Source of the DNA: Erythrobacter aureus
GTDB taxonomy: Bacteria; Pseudomonadota; Alphaproteobacteria; Sphingomonadales; Sphingomonadaceae
Assembly: GCF_003355455.1 (NCBI RefSeq)
Contig: NZ_CP031357.1
Span: 2,582,501-2,646,500, forward strand
Direction: 5' to 3'
Length of the DNA stretch: 64,000 nucleotides
The position numbers were made by a program, and so were the translations under genes. The notes under the pieces were generated by a model that saw only the letters and a list, made by a program, of their open reading frames with translations, did no database searches and was not told the DNA's origin. Shown here piece by piece: positions 26,402 through 37,913 of the stretch; within the stretch, counting starts at the first letter, position 1, and the number at the start of each line of letters is the position of its first letter.

Positions 26402-26865
26402 CCGCTGTCGGCGATCTGGTAGCAGAGGAGCGGAAGGCTCCTTCCCGGAATCGATGCCGAAGAAATGTGCCCGGCATCGACCGCCCCCATCCGACGGTAG
26501 AAGTCAGCGGCCTGCGGATCGGCGGCAATGTGCATCGTCTGTCCGCCCCTTGCGCCGACCGTTTCCACGGCCCAGGCGAAGAGCTGCCCACCGATGCCTC
26601 TACCCATGGCAGGCGGATCGACGAACAGCTTCTCCAGTTCCCAATTTTCGCCCTCGCTGATCACTTGCGCGACACCCGAGAGCACACCGCCGTCGCACAT
26701 GCCGACTGACAATCCGCCCTCCAGGTCGGTAGCGCTGAGGGTCAGTTCGTCCCGGCATGCTTCCATAAAGGCCGCATCGTAACCCCAATATGCCTTGGGC
26801 CGCCGACACAGGGAGCTGGCGTCTTTCAATTCTTCCTTGATCGAGGGTCGAATGGCGGCAGGCAT
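26398..26865 (-). CDS. GNAT family N-acetyltransferase
   Basis: 155 residues. N-terminal part SLCRRPKAYWGYDAAFMEAC, then the acetyl-CoA-binding loop LEKLFVDPPAMGRGIGGQLF and FYRRMGAVDAG. This is the intact paralogue of the broken gene at 14799-15242; both share KAYWG and LEKLFVDP. The substrate is unknown. The start MPAAIRPSIKEEL (26863-26865) was chosen because upstream codons run into the terminator hairpin. Its stop overlaps the convergent permease stop by four bases. Confidence 0.83.
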   Translation of the reverse strand: MPAAIRPSIKEELKDASSLCRRPKAYWGYDAAFMEACRDELTLSATDLEGGLSVGMCDGGVLSGVAQVISEGENWELEKLFVDPPAMGRGIGGQLFAWAVETVGARGGQTMHIAADPQAADFYRRMGAVDAGHISSASIPGRSLPLLCYQIADSG

Positions 26866-26904
26866 GGCGGTATCTCGCCGTTCCACCCTCTTTAGGCAAA
26901 AGAA

Positions 26905-26926
26905 AAGGGGGCTCGAAAGCCCCCTT
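26905..26926 (-). terminator. Rho-independent terminator of the TonB receptor gene
   Basis: On the minus strand a 9-bp stem, AAGGGGGCT with AGCCCCCTT, closes a four-base loop and is followed by TTCTTTT-type T-rich sequence. It lies 25 bases after the stop of the TonB-dependent receptor gene. Confidence 0.8.
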
Positions 26927-26951
26927 CCCCGTTTCGAATTGCCTGGTCCGA

Positions 26952-29633
26952 TCAGAAGCGGAAGCGTGCCGCCACGCCATAGGTTCGCGGCTGGTTCGGA
27001 TAACCCGAAATCGCCTGGCCCTGCGCCACTGCCGGGAAGACAGTGGTGATGTAGCGATCGTCCAGAAGGTTGCGACCCCAAACGGTCAGCTCCAGCCCCA
27101 TGTCGAAGGCGTAGGTGAGCGATGCGTTGAGGTTGTTGACTTCCCGCTTGAAAGCGGCAGCCGCTGCACGTGCTGGACCGAAGTCACGCGCGCCGGTAGC
27201 AGGGTCGACCACGATGAAGTTGGTCAGTCCGTTCACGACTTGCACCGGCGACTGATAGGAGAAGTCACCACGCAGGATGATGCGGTCGCCATTGGAATTG
27301 ACTTCCTTGTCGTACTGCGCGCCGAAGACTGCCGAGAGTTCGGGTACGCCCGCAACCGGCTCGCCCGACAGATCGCCGACCGGCGAAGCGACGAAGCTGT
27401 CGTACTTCGCATCGAGATAAGTCATCGCGACGCTAAGCGTCAGTTCGTTGCTTGCGTAGAATTGGCCGTCGAATTCGACACCAAAGGTTTCCTGCTTGCC
27501 CGCATTCGACAGGATGAAGGACGTTCCGGTGAAGGTGTTCGCCTGGAAGTCCTTGATCGACTGCTGGAACACCGTCAGGTTTGCCGCGGCCCGGCTCCAA
27601 TTGCCCTTAATCCCGACTTCGTACACTTCCGAATTCTCGGCATTGGCAAAGCGGGTTCCCGGCCGCAGATTGGTGACCGCAAGGCCCTGTGCCCGAAGCG
27701 CGGCGAAATCGGCCGGAAGCGGACGGCTGTCGCGCGACAGGTTGAAGCTCGGCGCCTTGTAGCCGGTCGCCCAGCTCGCATAGACGTTGAGCGTCGGGGT
27801 AACCTCGTAGGCGAGGCGGACGTTCCAGCTCCAGTCGTCGTCATTGGTCGAGCAGTCTTCCACCGCGTTCGGGCAGTTCTGCAGCGGCGGCAGGAACTGG
27901 AACGGGGTAAGCGCCAGCAACGAGTTGACCGCGGGATTGGTGTCGTTCGCATCGGCGAAGGCCTGCACACCCGCCGAGACCTGTGCGAAGGCAGCCGGAT
28001 TGCCGCCGGCAAAGGCACCGATTTCGGCTTGCGTTGCCGGGCGACCGAGGTCGAGCAGCGTACCGACCTGGGTTGCGAGACCCTGAGCGAAAATCGCGCG
28101 GTTGCCCGATGCCACCAGATCGACGTTCGAAAACACATCGGTGCTCGTCGAGTTGGTCACGATCTGCTTCTTGTCCTTGGTGTAGTTCGCACCAAGCGTC
28201 AGGACCAGTCGATCGGTGATCTCGAAATCGACATTGCCGAAGATCGAGAACGCTTCGTTGTCCTGCACGATGTTGTTGAAGAAGCCCTGACCACTTGCGA
28301 AGAACTGGCCGGTATAATCGGTGCCGTCGAGTGCCGACAGCGTGGCTTCGAGCGAGTCGACAGTCTGTGTACCGCCGGTCGCGCCCTGCAGCAGCAGATT
28401 GGCGTAGGGGCGGAAGCCGTCACCATAGACGATTTGGTCCGACGTATCGACGCGCTCGTCGAAGTAATAGCCGCCGATCAGGAAGTTGAGCGGACCGTCG
28501 AAGTCCGAGGCGATCCGCAGTTCCTGCGTGAAAGTGTCGATGTCGGCATCGCCGATATTCGCACCGCTAACCGCATCGAGGCTGGTGAAGTCGACATCCT
28601 GATCCGCCATCAGGCCGGTCTTGCGATAGGCGGTGATCGAGGTCAGCGTCAGAGCACCGAGTTCATAATCGATCTGGCCCGAAATACCGTAATTCTCGAC
28701 CTCGTTGATCGGATCGACATCGGTGAAAATAACGTCGCCATCGGGATTGTTGCGAAAATCGTTGACCTGTCCGCCGAGCAACTGGATCGCACCGATCTCA
28801 GCCGAAGGCGCGACATTGATCACGCCGCAGCAACGCTCTTCGATCTTGTCGTAATCACCGATTACGCGAACACGCAGCGGGCCGCCATTATCGAACAAAA
28901 GCTGGCCGCGAGTGAACCAACGGTCGCGATCGTTGATATCCTGGCCGTCGACGCCATTGGTGAGGAAGCCATCGCGCTTGTTGATACCACCGCCGAAGCT
29001 GACGGCGAAGGAATCGGTTATCGGGCCGGTCACGTAGCCCTTGGCCACGATAGCGTCGAAATTGCCATAGCTGGCCTCGACCATGCCGCCGAAGTCGAAT
29101 TGCGGTTCCTTGGTCACGATCGAGATTACGCCGGCGCTGGCGTTCTTGCCGAACAGGGTCGACTGCGGGCCGCGCAGAACCTCGACCCGCTGAATGTCGG
29201 GAAGGTCGGAAATCTGCGAAACAGCGCGGCTGCGATAGACGCCGTCGACGAACATCGCGACCGACGGTTCGAGGCCGATATTGTTACCGTCGGTGCCAAA
29301 GCCGCGAACCGAAAAGCTGGTCGCGAACGAGCTCTGGTTCTGGCTGACGCGCAGCGATGGAACCACGGTGGCGAGATCGGCGACGTCGCGGATCTGCGCG
29401 CGCTCGATGGTCTCGGAACTGGTCACGCTCACGGCGACCGGTGTTTCCTGCAACGTCTGTTCGCGCTTGGTCGCGGTGACGACGATGACATTGTTACTGG
29501 CGGGTGCCTCGACTTCTGCCTCGTCTGCACCGGCGTCCTGCGCCTGTGCGGTGGCGGGTACAACCAACCCGGCAGCACTGGCAAGCAAAGCGGTACGAAC
29601 GGTCGCGGCGCGGCCGAAAGTAATGAATTTCAT
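26952..29633 (-). CDS. TonB-dependent outer-membrane receptor
   Basis: 893 residues. Signal peptide ending ATAQAQ, a TonB-box-like NNVIVVTATKREQ, then the plug domain (VRGFGTDGNNIGLEPSVAMF, VEVLRGPQSTLFGKNASAGV) and a 22-strand-type barrel ending GVAARFRF. GAGGA lies upstream of the ATG. It belongs to the large sphingomonad/caulobacter receptor class; the ligand cannot be inferred. A Cys-Cys pair (EERCCGVINV) is an oddity near residue 280. No transporter or regulator gene accompanies it. The 259 bases between it and typA hold divergent promoters at most; I see no gene there. Confidence 0.92.
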   Translation of the reverse strand: MKFITFGRAATVRTALLASAAGLVVPATAQAQDAGADEAEVEAPASNNVIVVTATKREQTLQETPVAVSVTSSETIERAQIRDVADLATVVPSLRVSQNQSSFATSFSVRGFGTDGNNIGLEPSVAMFVDGVYRSRAVSQISDLPDIQRVEVLRGPQSTLFGKNASAGVISIVTKEPQFDFGGMVEASYGNFDAIVAKGYVTGPITDSFAVSFGGGINKRDGFLTNGVDGQDINDRDRWFTRGQLLFDNGGPLRVRVIGDYDKIEERCCGVINVAPSAEIGAIQLLGGQVNDFRNNPDGDVIFTDVDPINEVENYGISGQIDYELGALTLTSITAYRKTGLMADQDVDFTSLDAVSGANIGDADIDTFTQELRIASDFDGPLNFLIGGYYFDERVDTSDQIVYGDGFRPYANLLLQGATGGTQTVDSLEATLSALDGTDYTGQFFASGQGFFNNIVQDNEAFSIFGNVDFEITDRLVLTLGANYTKDKKQIVTNSTSTDVFSNVDLVASGNRAIFAQGLATQVGTLLDLGRPATQAEIGAFAGGNPAAFAQVSAGVQAFADANDTNPAVNSLLALTPFQFLPPLQNCPNAVEDCSTNDDDWSWNVRLAYEVTPTLNVYASWATGYKAPSFNLSRDSRPLPADFAALRAQGLAVTNLRPGTRFANAENSEVYEVGIKGNWSRAAANLTVFQQSIKDFQANTFTGTSFILSNAGKQETFGVEFDGQFYASNELTLSVAMTYLDAKYDSFVASPVGDLSGEPVAGVPELSAVFGAQYDKEVNSNGDRIILRGDFSYQSPVQVVNGLTNFIVVDPATGARDFGPARAAAAAFKREVNNLNASLTYAFDMGLELTVWGRNLLDDRYITTVFPAVAQGQAISGYPNQPRTYGVAARFRF

Positions 29634-29892
29634 GAAAGGTCCTCTTCTCTCAAGACGTATTCTGGTCTGTTGCGCAGTCCCCAAAAATACGCAAGCGAAG
29701 GCGAGTTACCAGACCAGCATGACCTCTCAAGTATTTAGCCGACGAGTGTCATAGCTCATCCGACGACTGTGCCTTTCGCGTTACACCGGATGACCTTGCC
29801 GCAGTGCAGCAACTCGGCTAGGGGCGCGCCCGGAACGCGTCACCTGCTCCGTGCACCGACGCTACGGCACCCTGATTAGAAAGCAAGCATCC

Positions 29893-31713
<1,821 letters not shown>

Positions 31714-31735
31714 TCGCGCACCATCAAGCCGAACG

Positions 31736-31764
31736 AAAAAGGGCCACCGCAAGGGTGGCCCTTT
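31736..31764. terminator. Bidirectional terminator between typA and the porin gene
   Basis: An 8-bp perfect stem, GGGCCACC with GGTGGCCC, is flanked by AAAAA on one side and TTT on the other. On the minus strand the stem is followed by TTTTT, so it can end porin transcription as well as typA transcription. Confidence 0.8.
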
Positions 31765-31786
31765 CCATTTCAGACGTCGCTAACGC

Positions 31787-32632
31787 TCAGAAGCGGAAGT
31801 TCAGCGTGGTGCGGAACGAGTGGATCGCCAAGTCGGAGTCCGACGGGCGCAGACCCGTTTGGCCCGAATCGAGCAGGAACGGGTTTGTCGCGGGGGCCGT
31901 ACCGGGACCGACCAGTACATAGGCATCGTCGTCGTCATAGCGCGAATAGAGATATTCGAGCCCCAGCGAGATATTGTTGGTCAGGTAAAGTTCGCCGCCG
32001 GCACCGATCTGACCGCCCAGCTGCCAGTCGTCATCATCCGTCATGGTAAAGGAGTTGGCGCCATTGGTGGTGACGAAATCATGGTCGATGTCGGCATAAG
32101 CGAGACCGCCCGTCACATATAGCAGACCACGACCACTGCCCGGCGAGATACCGAGGCGTCCACGCAGCGCGACCGATTTGTCGAGCTCGCGCACGAAGGT
32201 GTAGCTTGCCGGAGTAGTGCTGAACCCGCTCGAATACTCTTTCGAGTCCGACATCGCTCCTTCGACGAGCAGGCCGGCTACGAACGGACCATCACCCACA
32301 CGCTTGTCGATGCCGAGGCGCACACCATAGCCGAAGCGCGACTTATCGTCTCCGCAACCATCGATGGCACGCGAACCGTTGGCAATCCCATTGCAGAAGC
32401 CGGGGCTGAAGGCGTTTGCGCCGGTGGTGGTACGAACGACATCGTCATATTCGCCATCTCCATCGGTGTCGAAGACGATGCCATCGTTCGCCCCGTCATC
32501 GATCGCATCGAGCCCGAAGCTACCACCGATATAGAAGCCATCAAAGAAATCAGGATCAGCATCCTGTGCAAGAGCAGGGTGAGCGAAAGTACCCGCGAGA
32601 AGCGCGGTGACCAGAATTGTCGATTTTTTCAT
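31787..32632 (-). CDS. Outer-membrane beta-barrel (porin-family) protein
   Basis: 281 residues with signal peptide MKKSTILVTALLAGTFAHPALAQ cleaved at ALAQ-DAD. The barrel has the glycine/aromatic pattern of small 8-stranded OMPs (FDGFYIGGSFGLDAI, LYVTGGLAYADI, LGLEYLYSRYD) and ends LNFRF with a terminal Phe for BAM recognition. A loop of Asp/Gly repeats (DTDGDGEYDD) resembles a calcium-binding motif. AAAGG lies eight bases before the ATG at 32630-32632. Confidence 0.82.
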   Translation of the reverse strand: MKKSTILVTALLAGTFAHPALAQDADPDFFDGFYIGGSFGLDAIDDGANDGIVFDTDGDGEYDDVVRTTTGANAFSPGFCNGIANGSRAIDGCGDDKSRFGYGVRLGIDKRVGDGPFVAGLLVEGAMSDSKEYSSGFSTTPASYTFVRELDKSVALRGRLGISPGSGRGLLYVTGGLAYADIDHDFVTTNGANSFTMTDDDDWQLGGQIGAGGELYLTNNISLGLEYLYSRYDDDDAYVLVGPGTAPATNPFLLDSGQTGLRPSDSDLAIHSFRTTLNFRF

Positions 32633-32831
32633 TGAAATACCTTTATTTTGCATGGACCCTGTTTGCCGAAGAGACGCGCGACAAGGAAAGGCGTTCCAAA
32701 GGCTTTTGCGAACCAAATGAAACCGTCGCAAAATTGCCACAGACATGGCTGCGCTACGCAAAGAATGACCCACAATGTGGTATTCTAGGCTGCGGTGGTC
32801 AGCGCAGGTTCAGTCTGTTAGGTGCCGCACC

Positions 32832-34310
32832 ATGCAGACGGGAACATATATTTCACTCGCCTTATACTTTATTCTCATGCTCGCGATCGGTCTCTGGGCC
32901 TGGAAGCGTTCTACCGACACGAGCGAAGGCTATCTGCTCGCTGGACGCAATCTTTCTCCTTCGGTCGCGGCACTGTCCGCAGGCGCATCGGATATGAGCG
33001 GTTGGCTGCTGCTCGGCTTGCCCGGCGCACTTTATGCCAGCGGCCTGGTCGAGGCGTGGATCGGTATCGGCCTGTTCATCGGTGCGCTGGCCAACTGGTT
33101 CGTGGTCGCCCCGCGCCTGCGCGCGCAGACCGAAAGCTATGGCAATGCACTGACCATTCCCGAATTTCTCGCCAACCGCTTCCCCGATAAGGCAGTGGCG
33201 CTGCGGGTTATCTCCGCCTTGATTGTGGTGGTCTTCTTCGCAGTCTATACCGCCGCGGGCCTGGTCGGGGGTGGCAAGCTGTTCGAAGCGAGCTTTGCCA
33301 GCGCTTTCGGCGATGTCGGGATAAGCGATTATATGCTCGGCATCTGGATTACAGCCCTGGTAGTGCTCGCTTATACCATGGTCGGCGGCTTTCTGGCCGT
33401 CAGCCTGACCGATTTCGTCCAGGGTCTGATCATGGTTGTCGCCTTGGTGGTGATGCCGCTGGTGGTGATGTTCGGCGACGGCGGCAGCGCGGGCGGCTCG
33501 CTCACCGATGTCCCGGTCGAAGGGTTTCTCAGCCTAACCCACGGGCTCACCTTGCTGGGTTTCATCAGCGCAGTGACCTGGGGTCTCGGATATTTCGGTC
33601 AGCCGCACATCATCGTGCGTTTCATGGCGATCGATACGGTCGAGAAAGTCCGTCCGGCGCGCAATATCGGCATGACCTGGATGGGCGTGGCGCTACTCGG
33701 GTCGATCGGCATCGGCATCGCAGGTCGCGCCTTTGTCGAGCGCAACGGACTGGTGGTGGACGATCCGGAAACGATCTTCATCGTGCTCGCCAACCTGCTG
33801 TTCCATCCGCTGATCACCGGCTTCCTGCTGGCGGCCTTGCTGGCGGCGATCATGTCGACCATCAGCTCGCAGCTACTGGTCGCCTCTAGTTCGCTGACCG
33901 AAGACTTCTACAAACTGTTCTTCCGCCGCAACGCGTCGGAACGCGAAAGCGTCAATGTCGGCCGCATTTGCGTCGCCCTGGTCGCCTTCGCGGCTATCGC
34001 CATCGCGAGCGATCCCGACAGCCAGGTGCTGGGGCTCGTCGCCAATGCTTGGGCCGGTTTCGGTGCGGCTTTCGGCCCGCTGATCATCCTTTCGCTGACA
34101 TGGGACCGGATGACAGGCGCAGGCGCAGTGGCAGGTCTCGTGACCGGCGCGGCAGTGGTGATCGCGTGGATCGCATTGGGCTGGAACGCCGCTCTGCCTG
34201 GCATGGATGCCGGACTTTACGAAATCGTTCCGGGCTTCATCGCCGCCTGGTTCGTCATCTGGTTGGTCAGTAAGGCGACCGCCAAAGGCGCGCGGCCCTT
34301 GCCAGCCTGA
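32832..34310 (+). CDS. putP: Sodium/proline symporter PutP
   Basis: 492-residue sodium:solute symporter with 12-13 predicted helices. Family blocks: STDTSEGYLLAGRNLSPSVA, GASDMSGWLLLGLPGALY, FFAVYTAAGLVGGGKLFEA, GGFLAVSLTDFVQG and LGYFGQPHIIVRFMA, all typical of PutP. Imports proline with sodium. The ATG at 32832 opens directly on the first helix. It is divergent from the porin and followed 42 bases later by ggt. No putA is in the window. Confidence 0.93.
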   Translation: MQTGTYISLALYFILMLAIGLWAWKRSTDTSEGYLLAGRNLSPSVAALSAGASDMSGWLLLGLPGALYASGLVEAWIGIGLFIGALANWFVVAPRLRAQTESYGNALTIPEFLANRFPDKAVALRVISALIVVVFFAVYTAAGLVGGGKLFEASFASAFGDVGISDYMLGIWITALVVLAYTMVGGFLAVSLTDFVQGLIMVVALVVMPLVVMFGDGGSAGGSLTDVPVEGFLSLTHGLTLLGFISAVTWGLGYFGQPHIIVRFMAIDTVEKVRPARNIGMTWMGVALLGSIGIGIAGRAFVERNGLVVDDPETIFIVLANLLFHPLITGFLLAALLAAIMSTISSQLLVASSSLTEDFYKLFFRRNASERESVNVGRICVALVAFAAIAIASDPDSQVLGLVANAWAGFGAAFGPLIILSLTWDRMTGAGAVAGLVTGAAVVIAWIALGWNAALPGMDAGLYEIVPGFIAAWFVIWLVSKATAKGARPLPA

Positions 34311-34351
34311 CCCGGCTTCGCCACACCGTCTCCCGATAGGAGGAGATGGAC

Positions 34352-36142
34352 ATGCGAACGATACTGGCGGGCGTTGCTGCCCTCGCCCTGACGACCAGCC
34401 CGGCGACAGCACGAGAAGCGGAAGAACGGCCCACTGTCGAGGAGCAAATCAGTGGAGGCGGGCGCCCGGTGGGAGCCAACTGGGCACGCAGCCCGGTCAT
34501 TGCCCAACACGGCATGGCGGCAACCGCGCATCCGCTGGCGACGCAGATCGCGCTCGATATCCTCAAGGCGGGCGGTAATGCAGTCGATGCCGCCATCGCT
34601 GCCAATGCGGCGCTCGGCCTGATGGAACCGACCGGCAACGGAATCGGCGGCGATCTCTATGCGATCATCTACGATCCGAAGACCGGCAAGCTGCACGGCA
34701 TCAACGGGTCGGGGCGCAGCCCCAAGGGCCAGACGCTCGGCCAGTTGCTCGAAAAGCTCGACGGGGCGGACGCCCTGCCGCCGGTTGGCCCGTTACCGGT
34801 CACGATCCCCGGCACGGTCGATGCGTGGTTCGCCATGCACGAAAAGTTCGGCAAGCTGTCAATGGCCGACAACCTCGCGCCGACCGTACGCTATGCCCGC
34901 GAAGGCCACCCGATCGCGCCGGTGATCGGTATGTATCTCGACCGCGCTCTGCGGGCCTACTCTGCCCGGCAAGAGGTCCATCCCTTCGAATTCGATAATG
35001 CCCGCAAGGTCTGGTTCGCCGACGGTGCCGCGCCCGAAGCGGGCGAGCTGTTCAAGAATCCAGACCTTGCCACAACGCTGGAGACCATCGGGCGCGAGGG
35101 ACGCGATGCCTTCTACGACGGCGCCTTGACCGAGGTGATGGTCGGCTATTTGCAGGAGCAGGGCAGCGCCTTCACGCGGGAGGATTTCGCCAGCCACACC
35201 AGCGACTGGGTCGAGCCCGCCTGTGCGGAATACAAGGACGGCTACGAGCTGTGCGAGCTGCCGCCGAACGGTCAGGGTTTCGCCGCGCTGCAAATGGTCA
35301 ACATCCTCAAGAATGTGGACCTTTCCCAATGGGAGCGCGGCAGCCCCGAAGCGCTGCACTACATGGTCGAGGCCAAGCGGCTCGCTTATGCCGATGTCGC
35401 GCGCTTCTATGCGGACACCGATTTCGCGCCCTTCCCCGAGGAGCTGCTGAGCGAGGAGTACGGCCGCCAACGCTTTGCGCTGATCGATCCCGCCAGGGCC
35501 ACGCCCGAATTCGAGCCCGGTGAACCCAAGCTGGAGGGCGAGGGTGACACCACCTACCTCACCGTAGTCGATGGCGACGGGCTGATGGTCAGTCTCATCC
35601 AGTCGAACTATCGCGGCATGGGCGGCGGGCTGGTCGCGCCGGGTACGGGCTTCATGTTTCAGGATCGCGGCGAACTGTTCAGCCTCGATCCGGCGCATCC
35701 CAATGCCTATGAGCCCGGTAAGCGCCCCTTCCACACGATCATCCCGGCCTTTGTGAAGAAGGATGGCAAGCCCTATATGACGCTGGGCCTGATGGGTGGC
35801 GGGATGCAGCCGCAGGGCCACGTCCAGATCCTCGTCAATATCGTCGATTACGGCATGAACCTGCAGGAGGCGGGCGATGCGGCGCGCTTCAACCATGATG
35901 GCGGTCGTCAGCCGACCGAGCCGTTGACGGGGTCCTCGGCCGATCCGCTCGGCACACTCCACGTCGAACCGGGTATTCCGGCCGAAACGATCGCTGCGCT
36001 GCGCGCCATGGGCCACAAGGTAAAAGTGGTCGATAACGGCATCATGTTCGGCGGATATCAAGCAATCGCCCGGGATCCGGAAACCGGCGTGCTTACCGGG
36101 GCGACGGAGATGCGCAAGGACGGGCAGGCGAGCGGCTATTGA
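34352..36142 (+). CDS. ggt: Gamma-glutamyltransferase / glutathione hydrolase
   Basis: 596-residue periplasmic Ntn hydrolase that self-cleaves into two subunits and removes gamma-glutamyl groups from glutathione and related peptides. Signal peptide ALALTTSPATA; N-terminal VIAQHGMAATAHPLATQIAL; cleavage/nucleophile Thr in GDTTYLTVVD; C-terminal GGGMQPQGHVQILVNIVDYG. AGGAGG lies about eight bases before the ATG at 34352, whereas the ATG at 34346 is too close to it. The end overlaps a possible start of the VOC gene. Confidence 0.93.
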   Translation: MRTILAGVAALALTTSPATAREAEERPTVEEQISGGGRPVGANWARSPVIAQHGMAATAHPLATQIALDILKAGGNAVDAAIAANAALGLMEPTGNGIGGDLYAIIYDPKTGKLHGINGSGRSPKGQTLGQLLEKLDGADALPPVGPLPVTIPGTVDAWFAMHEKFGKLSMADNLAPTVRYAREGHPIAPVIGMYLDRALRAYSARQEVHPFEFDNARKVWFADGAAPEAGELFKNPDLATTLETIGREGRDAFYDGALTEVMVGYLQEQGSAFTREDFASHTSDWVEPACAEYKDGYELCELPPNGQGFAALQMVNILKNVDLSQWERGSPEALHYMVEAKRLAYADVARFYADTDFAPFPEELLSEEYGRQRFALIDPARATPEFEPGEPKLEGEGDTTYLTVVDGDGLMVSLIQSNYRGMGGGLVAPGTGFMFQDRGELFSLDPAHPNAYEPGKRPFHTIIPAFVKKDGKPYMTLGLMGGGMQPQGHVQILVNIVDYGMNLQEAGDAARFNHDGGRQPTEPLTGSSADPLGTLHVEPGIPAETIAALRAMGHKVKVVDNGIMFGGYQAIARDPETGVLTGATEMRKDGQASGY

Positions 36143-36153
36143 GGGAGAGCAAT

Positions 36154-36525
36154 GTGGCGAAGGTGACCGGTTTGGGCGGGGTCTTTTACGTAGTGAAGGA
36201 CCCCGCCGCGACGCGCGCATGGTACCGCGACACGCTGGGTATCGATGGCGAATACGGACCGCAGCTCAACTGGTCGGAGGAAACGGGGGACCAGCCCTAT
36301 TCCCTGATCAGCCATTTCCCAGACGGGGAATATATCAAGCCCGGTATCGGTGGATTCATGATTAATCTGCGCGTGGACGACTGCGATTCAATGGTCGCGC
36401 AGCTAAAGGATAAGGGCGTCGAAATACTCGGCCATGTCGACGAAGGTTACGGGAAGTTCGCCTGGATACTCGATCCCGATGGGGTAAAGATCGAATTGTG
36501 GGAACAGCTTCGGGCACCCGAATAG
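36154..36525 (+). CDS. VOC-family (glyoxalase/bleomycin resistance-like) protein
   Basis: 123 residues, a single vicinal-oxygen-chelate domain with two beta-alpha-beta-beta-beta units: GGVFYVVKDPAATRAWYRDT at the start, and DEGYGKFAWILDPDGVKIEL near the end. GGGAGAG lies five bases before the GTG at 36154. A TTG at 36139 overlapping the ggt stop is an alternative. The substrate is unknown; the metal-ligand Glu in KIELWE is retained. Confidence 0.8.
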   Translation: MAKVTGLGGVFYVVKDPAATRAWYRDTLGIDGEYGPQLNWSEETGDQPYSLISHFPDGEYIKPGIGGFMINLRVDDCDSMVAQLKDKGVEILGHVDEGYGKFAWILDPDGVKIELWEQLRAPE

Positions 36526-36593
36526 GCCAGGAATTCGACCGATCACGCTTGCCCCGAGGGCGTTAGCGGGAAGTTAACCATGGCTGCGAAATA

Positions 36594-37271
36594 ATGCGTG
36601 CCATGCGACTGCGGCTCGCCTTCTCTATCCTCGTCCCCCTCGCCTTGGCGGGATGTGGCGCGGTTCCCCCAACAAAGCCCGCCGAACGGGGCGCGCGGAC
36701 GGCCGGTTCGGCACCGATCAGCGTCACCCGGCCGGACGCCCGGCAATGCCACGCCGAACTGGGGCAGACAGGTTCGCGCTTCGCCCCGCTGCCCGACAAA
36801 TACTATGGTGCCGGATGTTCGACCACGAATAGCGTAAGCCTCGAAGGCGTCGGCGGTGATCGCCACCAGTTCGCGGTGACCAATCTCGGCGCCGTGGCTT
36901 GCCCGCTTGCCAATAGCTTCGCCGCATGGGCGCGTTTCGGCGTCGATCGCGCTGCTCAGCAAATCCTCGGCAGTCCACTGCAGCGGATCGAAACGATGGG
37001 TAGCTATTCCTGCCGCAATGTTGCCGGAACCGCCCGGCGCAGCGCACATTCGCGCGCTGAAGCCGTCGACGTAGCGGCCTTCGTACTAGCTGACGGGCGC
37101 CGAATTTCGGTCCGATCAGGATGGAATGCCTCGCAGGATGAGCGCGAATTTCTCCGGGTTATTCACCGCAGCGCCTGCAAACGTTTCGGCACCGTGCTCG
37201 GCCCAGACTACAACAAGGCGCACCACGACCATTTCCATCTGGAGCATGGCGGCGGAAGCTATTGCCGCTAG
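36594..37271 (+). CDS. Extensin-like family lipoprotein
   Basis: About 225 residues. Lipobox LALAGCGA at the N-terminus, then a domain of the extensin-like family (LGAVACPLANSFAAWAR, GSYSCRNVAGTARRSAHSRA, AVDVAAFVLADG and the terminal PDYNKAHHDHFHLEHGGGSYC). The HxH cluster and RSAHSRAEAVDVA resemble the metal site of D-alanyl-D-alanine peptidase/hedgehog-type folds, so it may be a peptidoglycan-acting metalloenzyme (inference). The next ATG at 36603 is an equally likely start. Confidence 0.78.
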   Translation: MRAMRLRLAFSILVPLALAGCGAVPPTKPAERGARTAGSAPISVTRPDARQCHAELGQTGSRFAPLPDKYYGAGCSTTNSVSLEGVGGDRHQFAVTNLGAVACPLANSFAAWARFGVDRAAQQILGSPLQRIETMGSYSCRNVAGTARRSAHSRAEAVDVAAFVLADGRRISVRSGWNASQDEREFLRVIHRSACKRFGTVLGPDYNKAHHDHFHLEHGGGSYCR

Positions 37272-37283
37272 TGTCGAACCGGC

Positions 37284-37913
37284 CTATCCATTCGTCATCA
37301 GGGCTTCGTCCACGAGATGCGCTTCGAGTTGAAGCTTGACTGCCTGCGCGGTGCGATCCGTTTCCAGCTTGGTCATCAGATTGGCGCGGTGATTCTCTAC
37401 CGTTCGCGGACTTATGTTGAGTTTGCGCGCGATTGCCTTGCTGCTGCAACCTTCCGCAAGCCAATCGAGCACTTCCCGCTCGCGCGGCGATAGGCTGGCG
37501 ATCCGATTGCGGGCCTCGACTATCCGGCGCCGGGCACGGGCATAGGCATCCGCCTCTCGAGAGATGCGTTTGACCGATTGTGCCAACCGCTCGGGCTTCA
37601 TAGGCAGCGCAATATAATCCAAGACGCCTGCTTTCACCGCTTCCACCACGCTGAGCGGACGCGGGCGCGGAGCGGTTGCGATGACCGGCAGCCATCGACC
37701 CGTTTCCGCCAGTAATTCCAGGACCTTTGAAGCGCCGCCTTCGGCTGGATCATCTCTAGCGAGGACGATACCGTCTTCCGGCGGACGTTCCATGAATTCC
37801 GCTATGTGCGCATAGGTTTCGCAACGGTACCCCAGTTCGAAACCCAGCCGGGCCTGCTCCGCCCTGCTGCGACTCGAGCCTCCCACGATATGGAGAATTG
37901 GGTCATCGCTCAT
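37284..37913 (-). CDS. FixJ/LuxR-type response regulator with a degenerate receiver
   Basis: 209 residues. The C-terminal HTH is a good LuxR domain (LSPREREVLDWLAEGCSSKA, SPRTVENHRANLMTKL). The N-terminal half is receiver-like, but the acidic pair after the first strand is HIVGGS instead of HIVDDE, the phospho-acceptor position reads VLAR, and the conserved Lys is Leu (YIALPMKP). It is therefore unlikely to be phosphorylated in the usual way. AAGG lies eight bases before the ATG at 37911-37913. It lies 135 bases downstream of the Anbu gene on the same strand. Confidence 0.82.
   Translation of the reverse strand: MSDDPILHIVGGSSRSRAEQARLGFELGYRCETYAHIAEFMERPPEDGIVLARDDPAEGGASKVLELLAETGRWLPVIATAPRPRPLSVVEAVKAGVLDYIALPMKPERLAQSVKRISREADAYARARRRIVEARNRIASLSPREREVLDWLAEGCSSKAIARKLNISPRTVENHRANLMTKLETDRTAQAVKLQLEAHLVDEALMTNG

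Noticed and set aside
27240..29738. 832-codon open frame opposite the TonB receptor
   Set aside because: Antisense to a complete TonB-dependent receptor; no domain or ribosome-binding site is seen.
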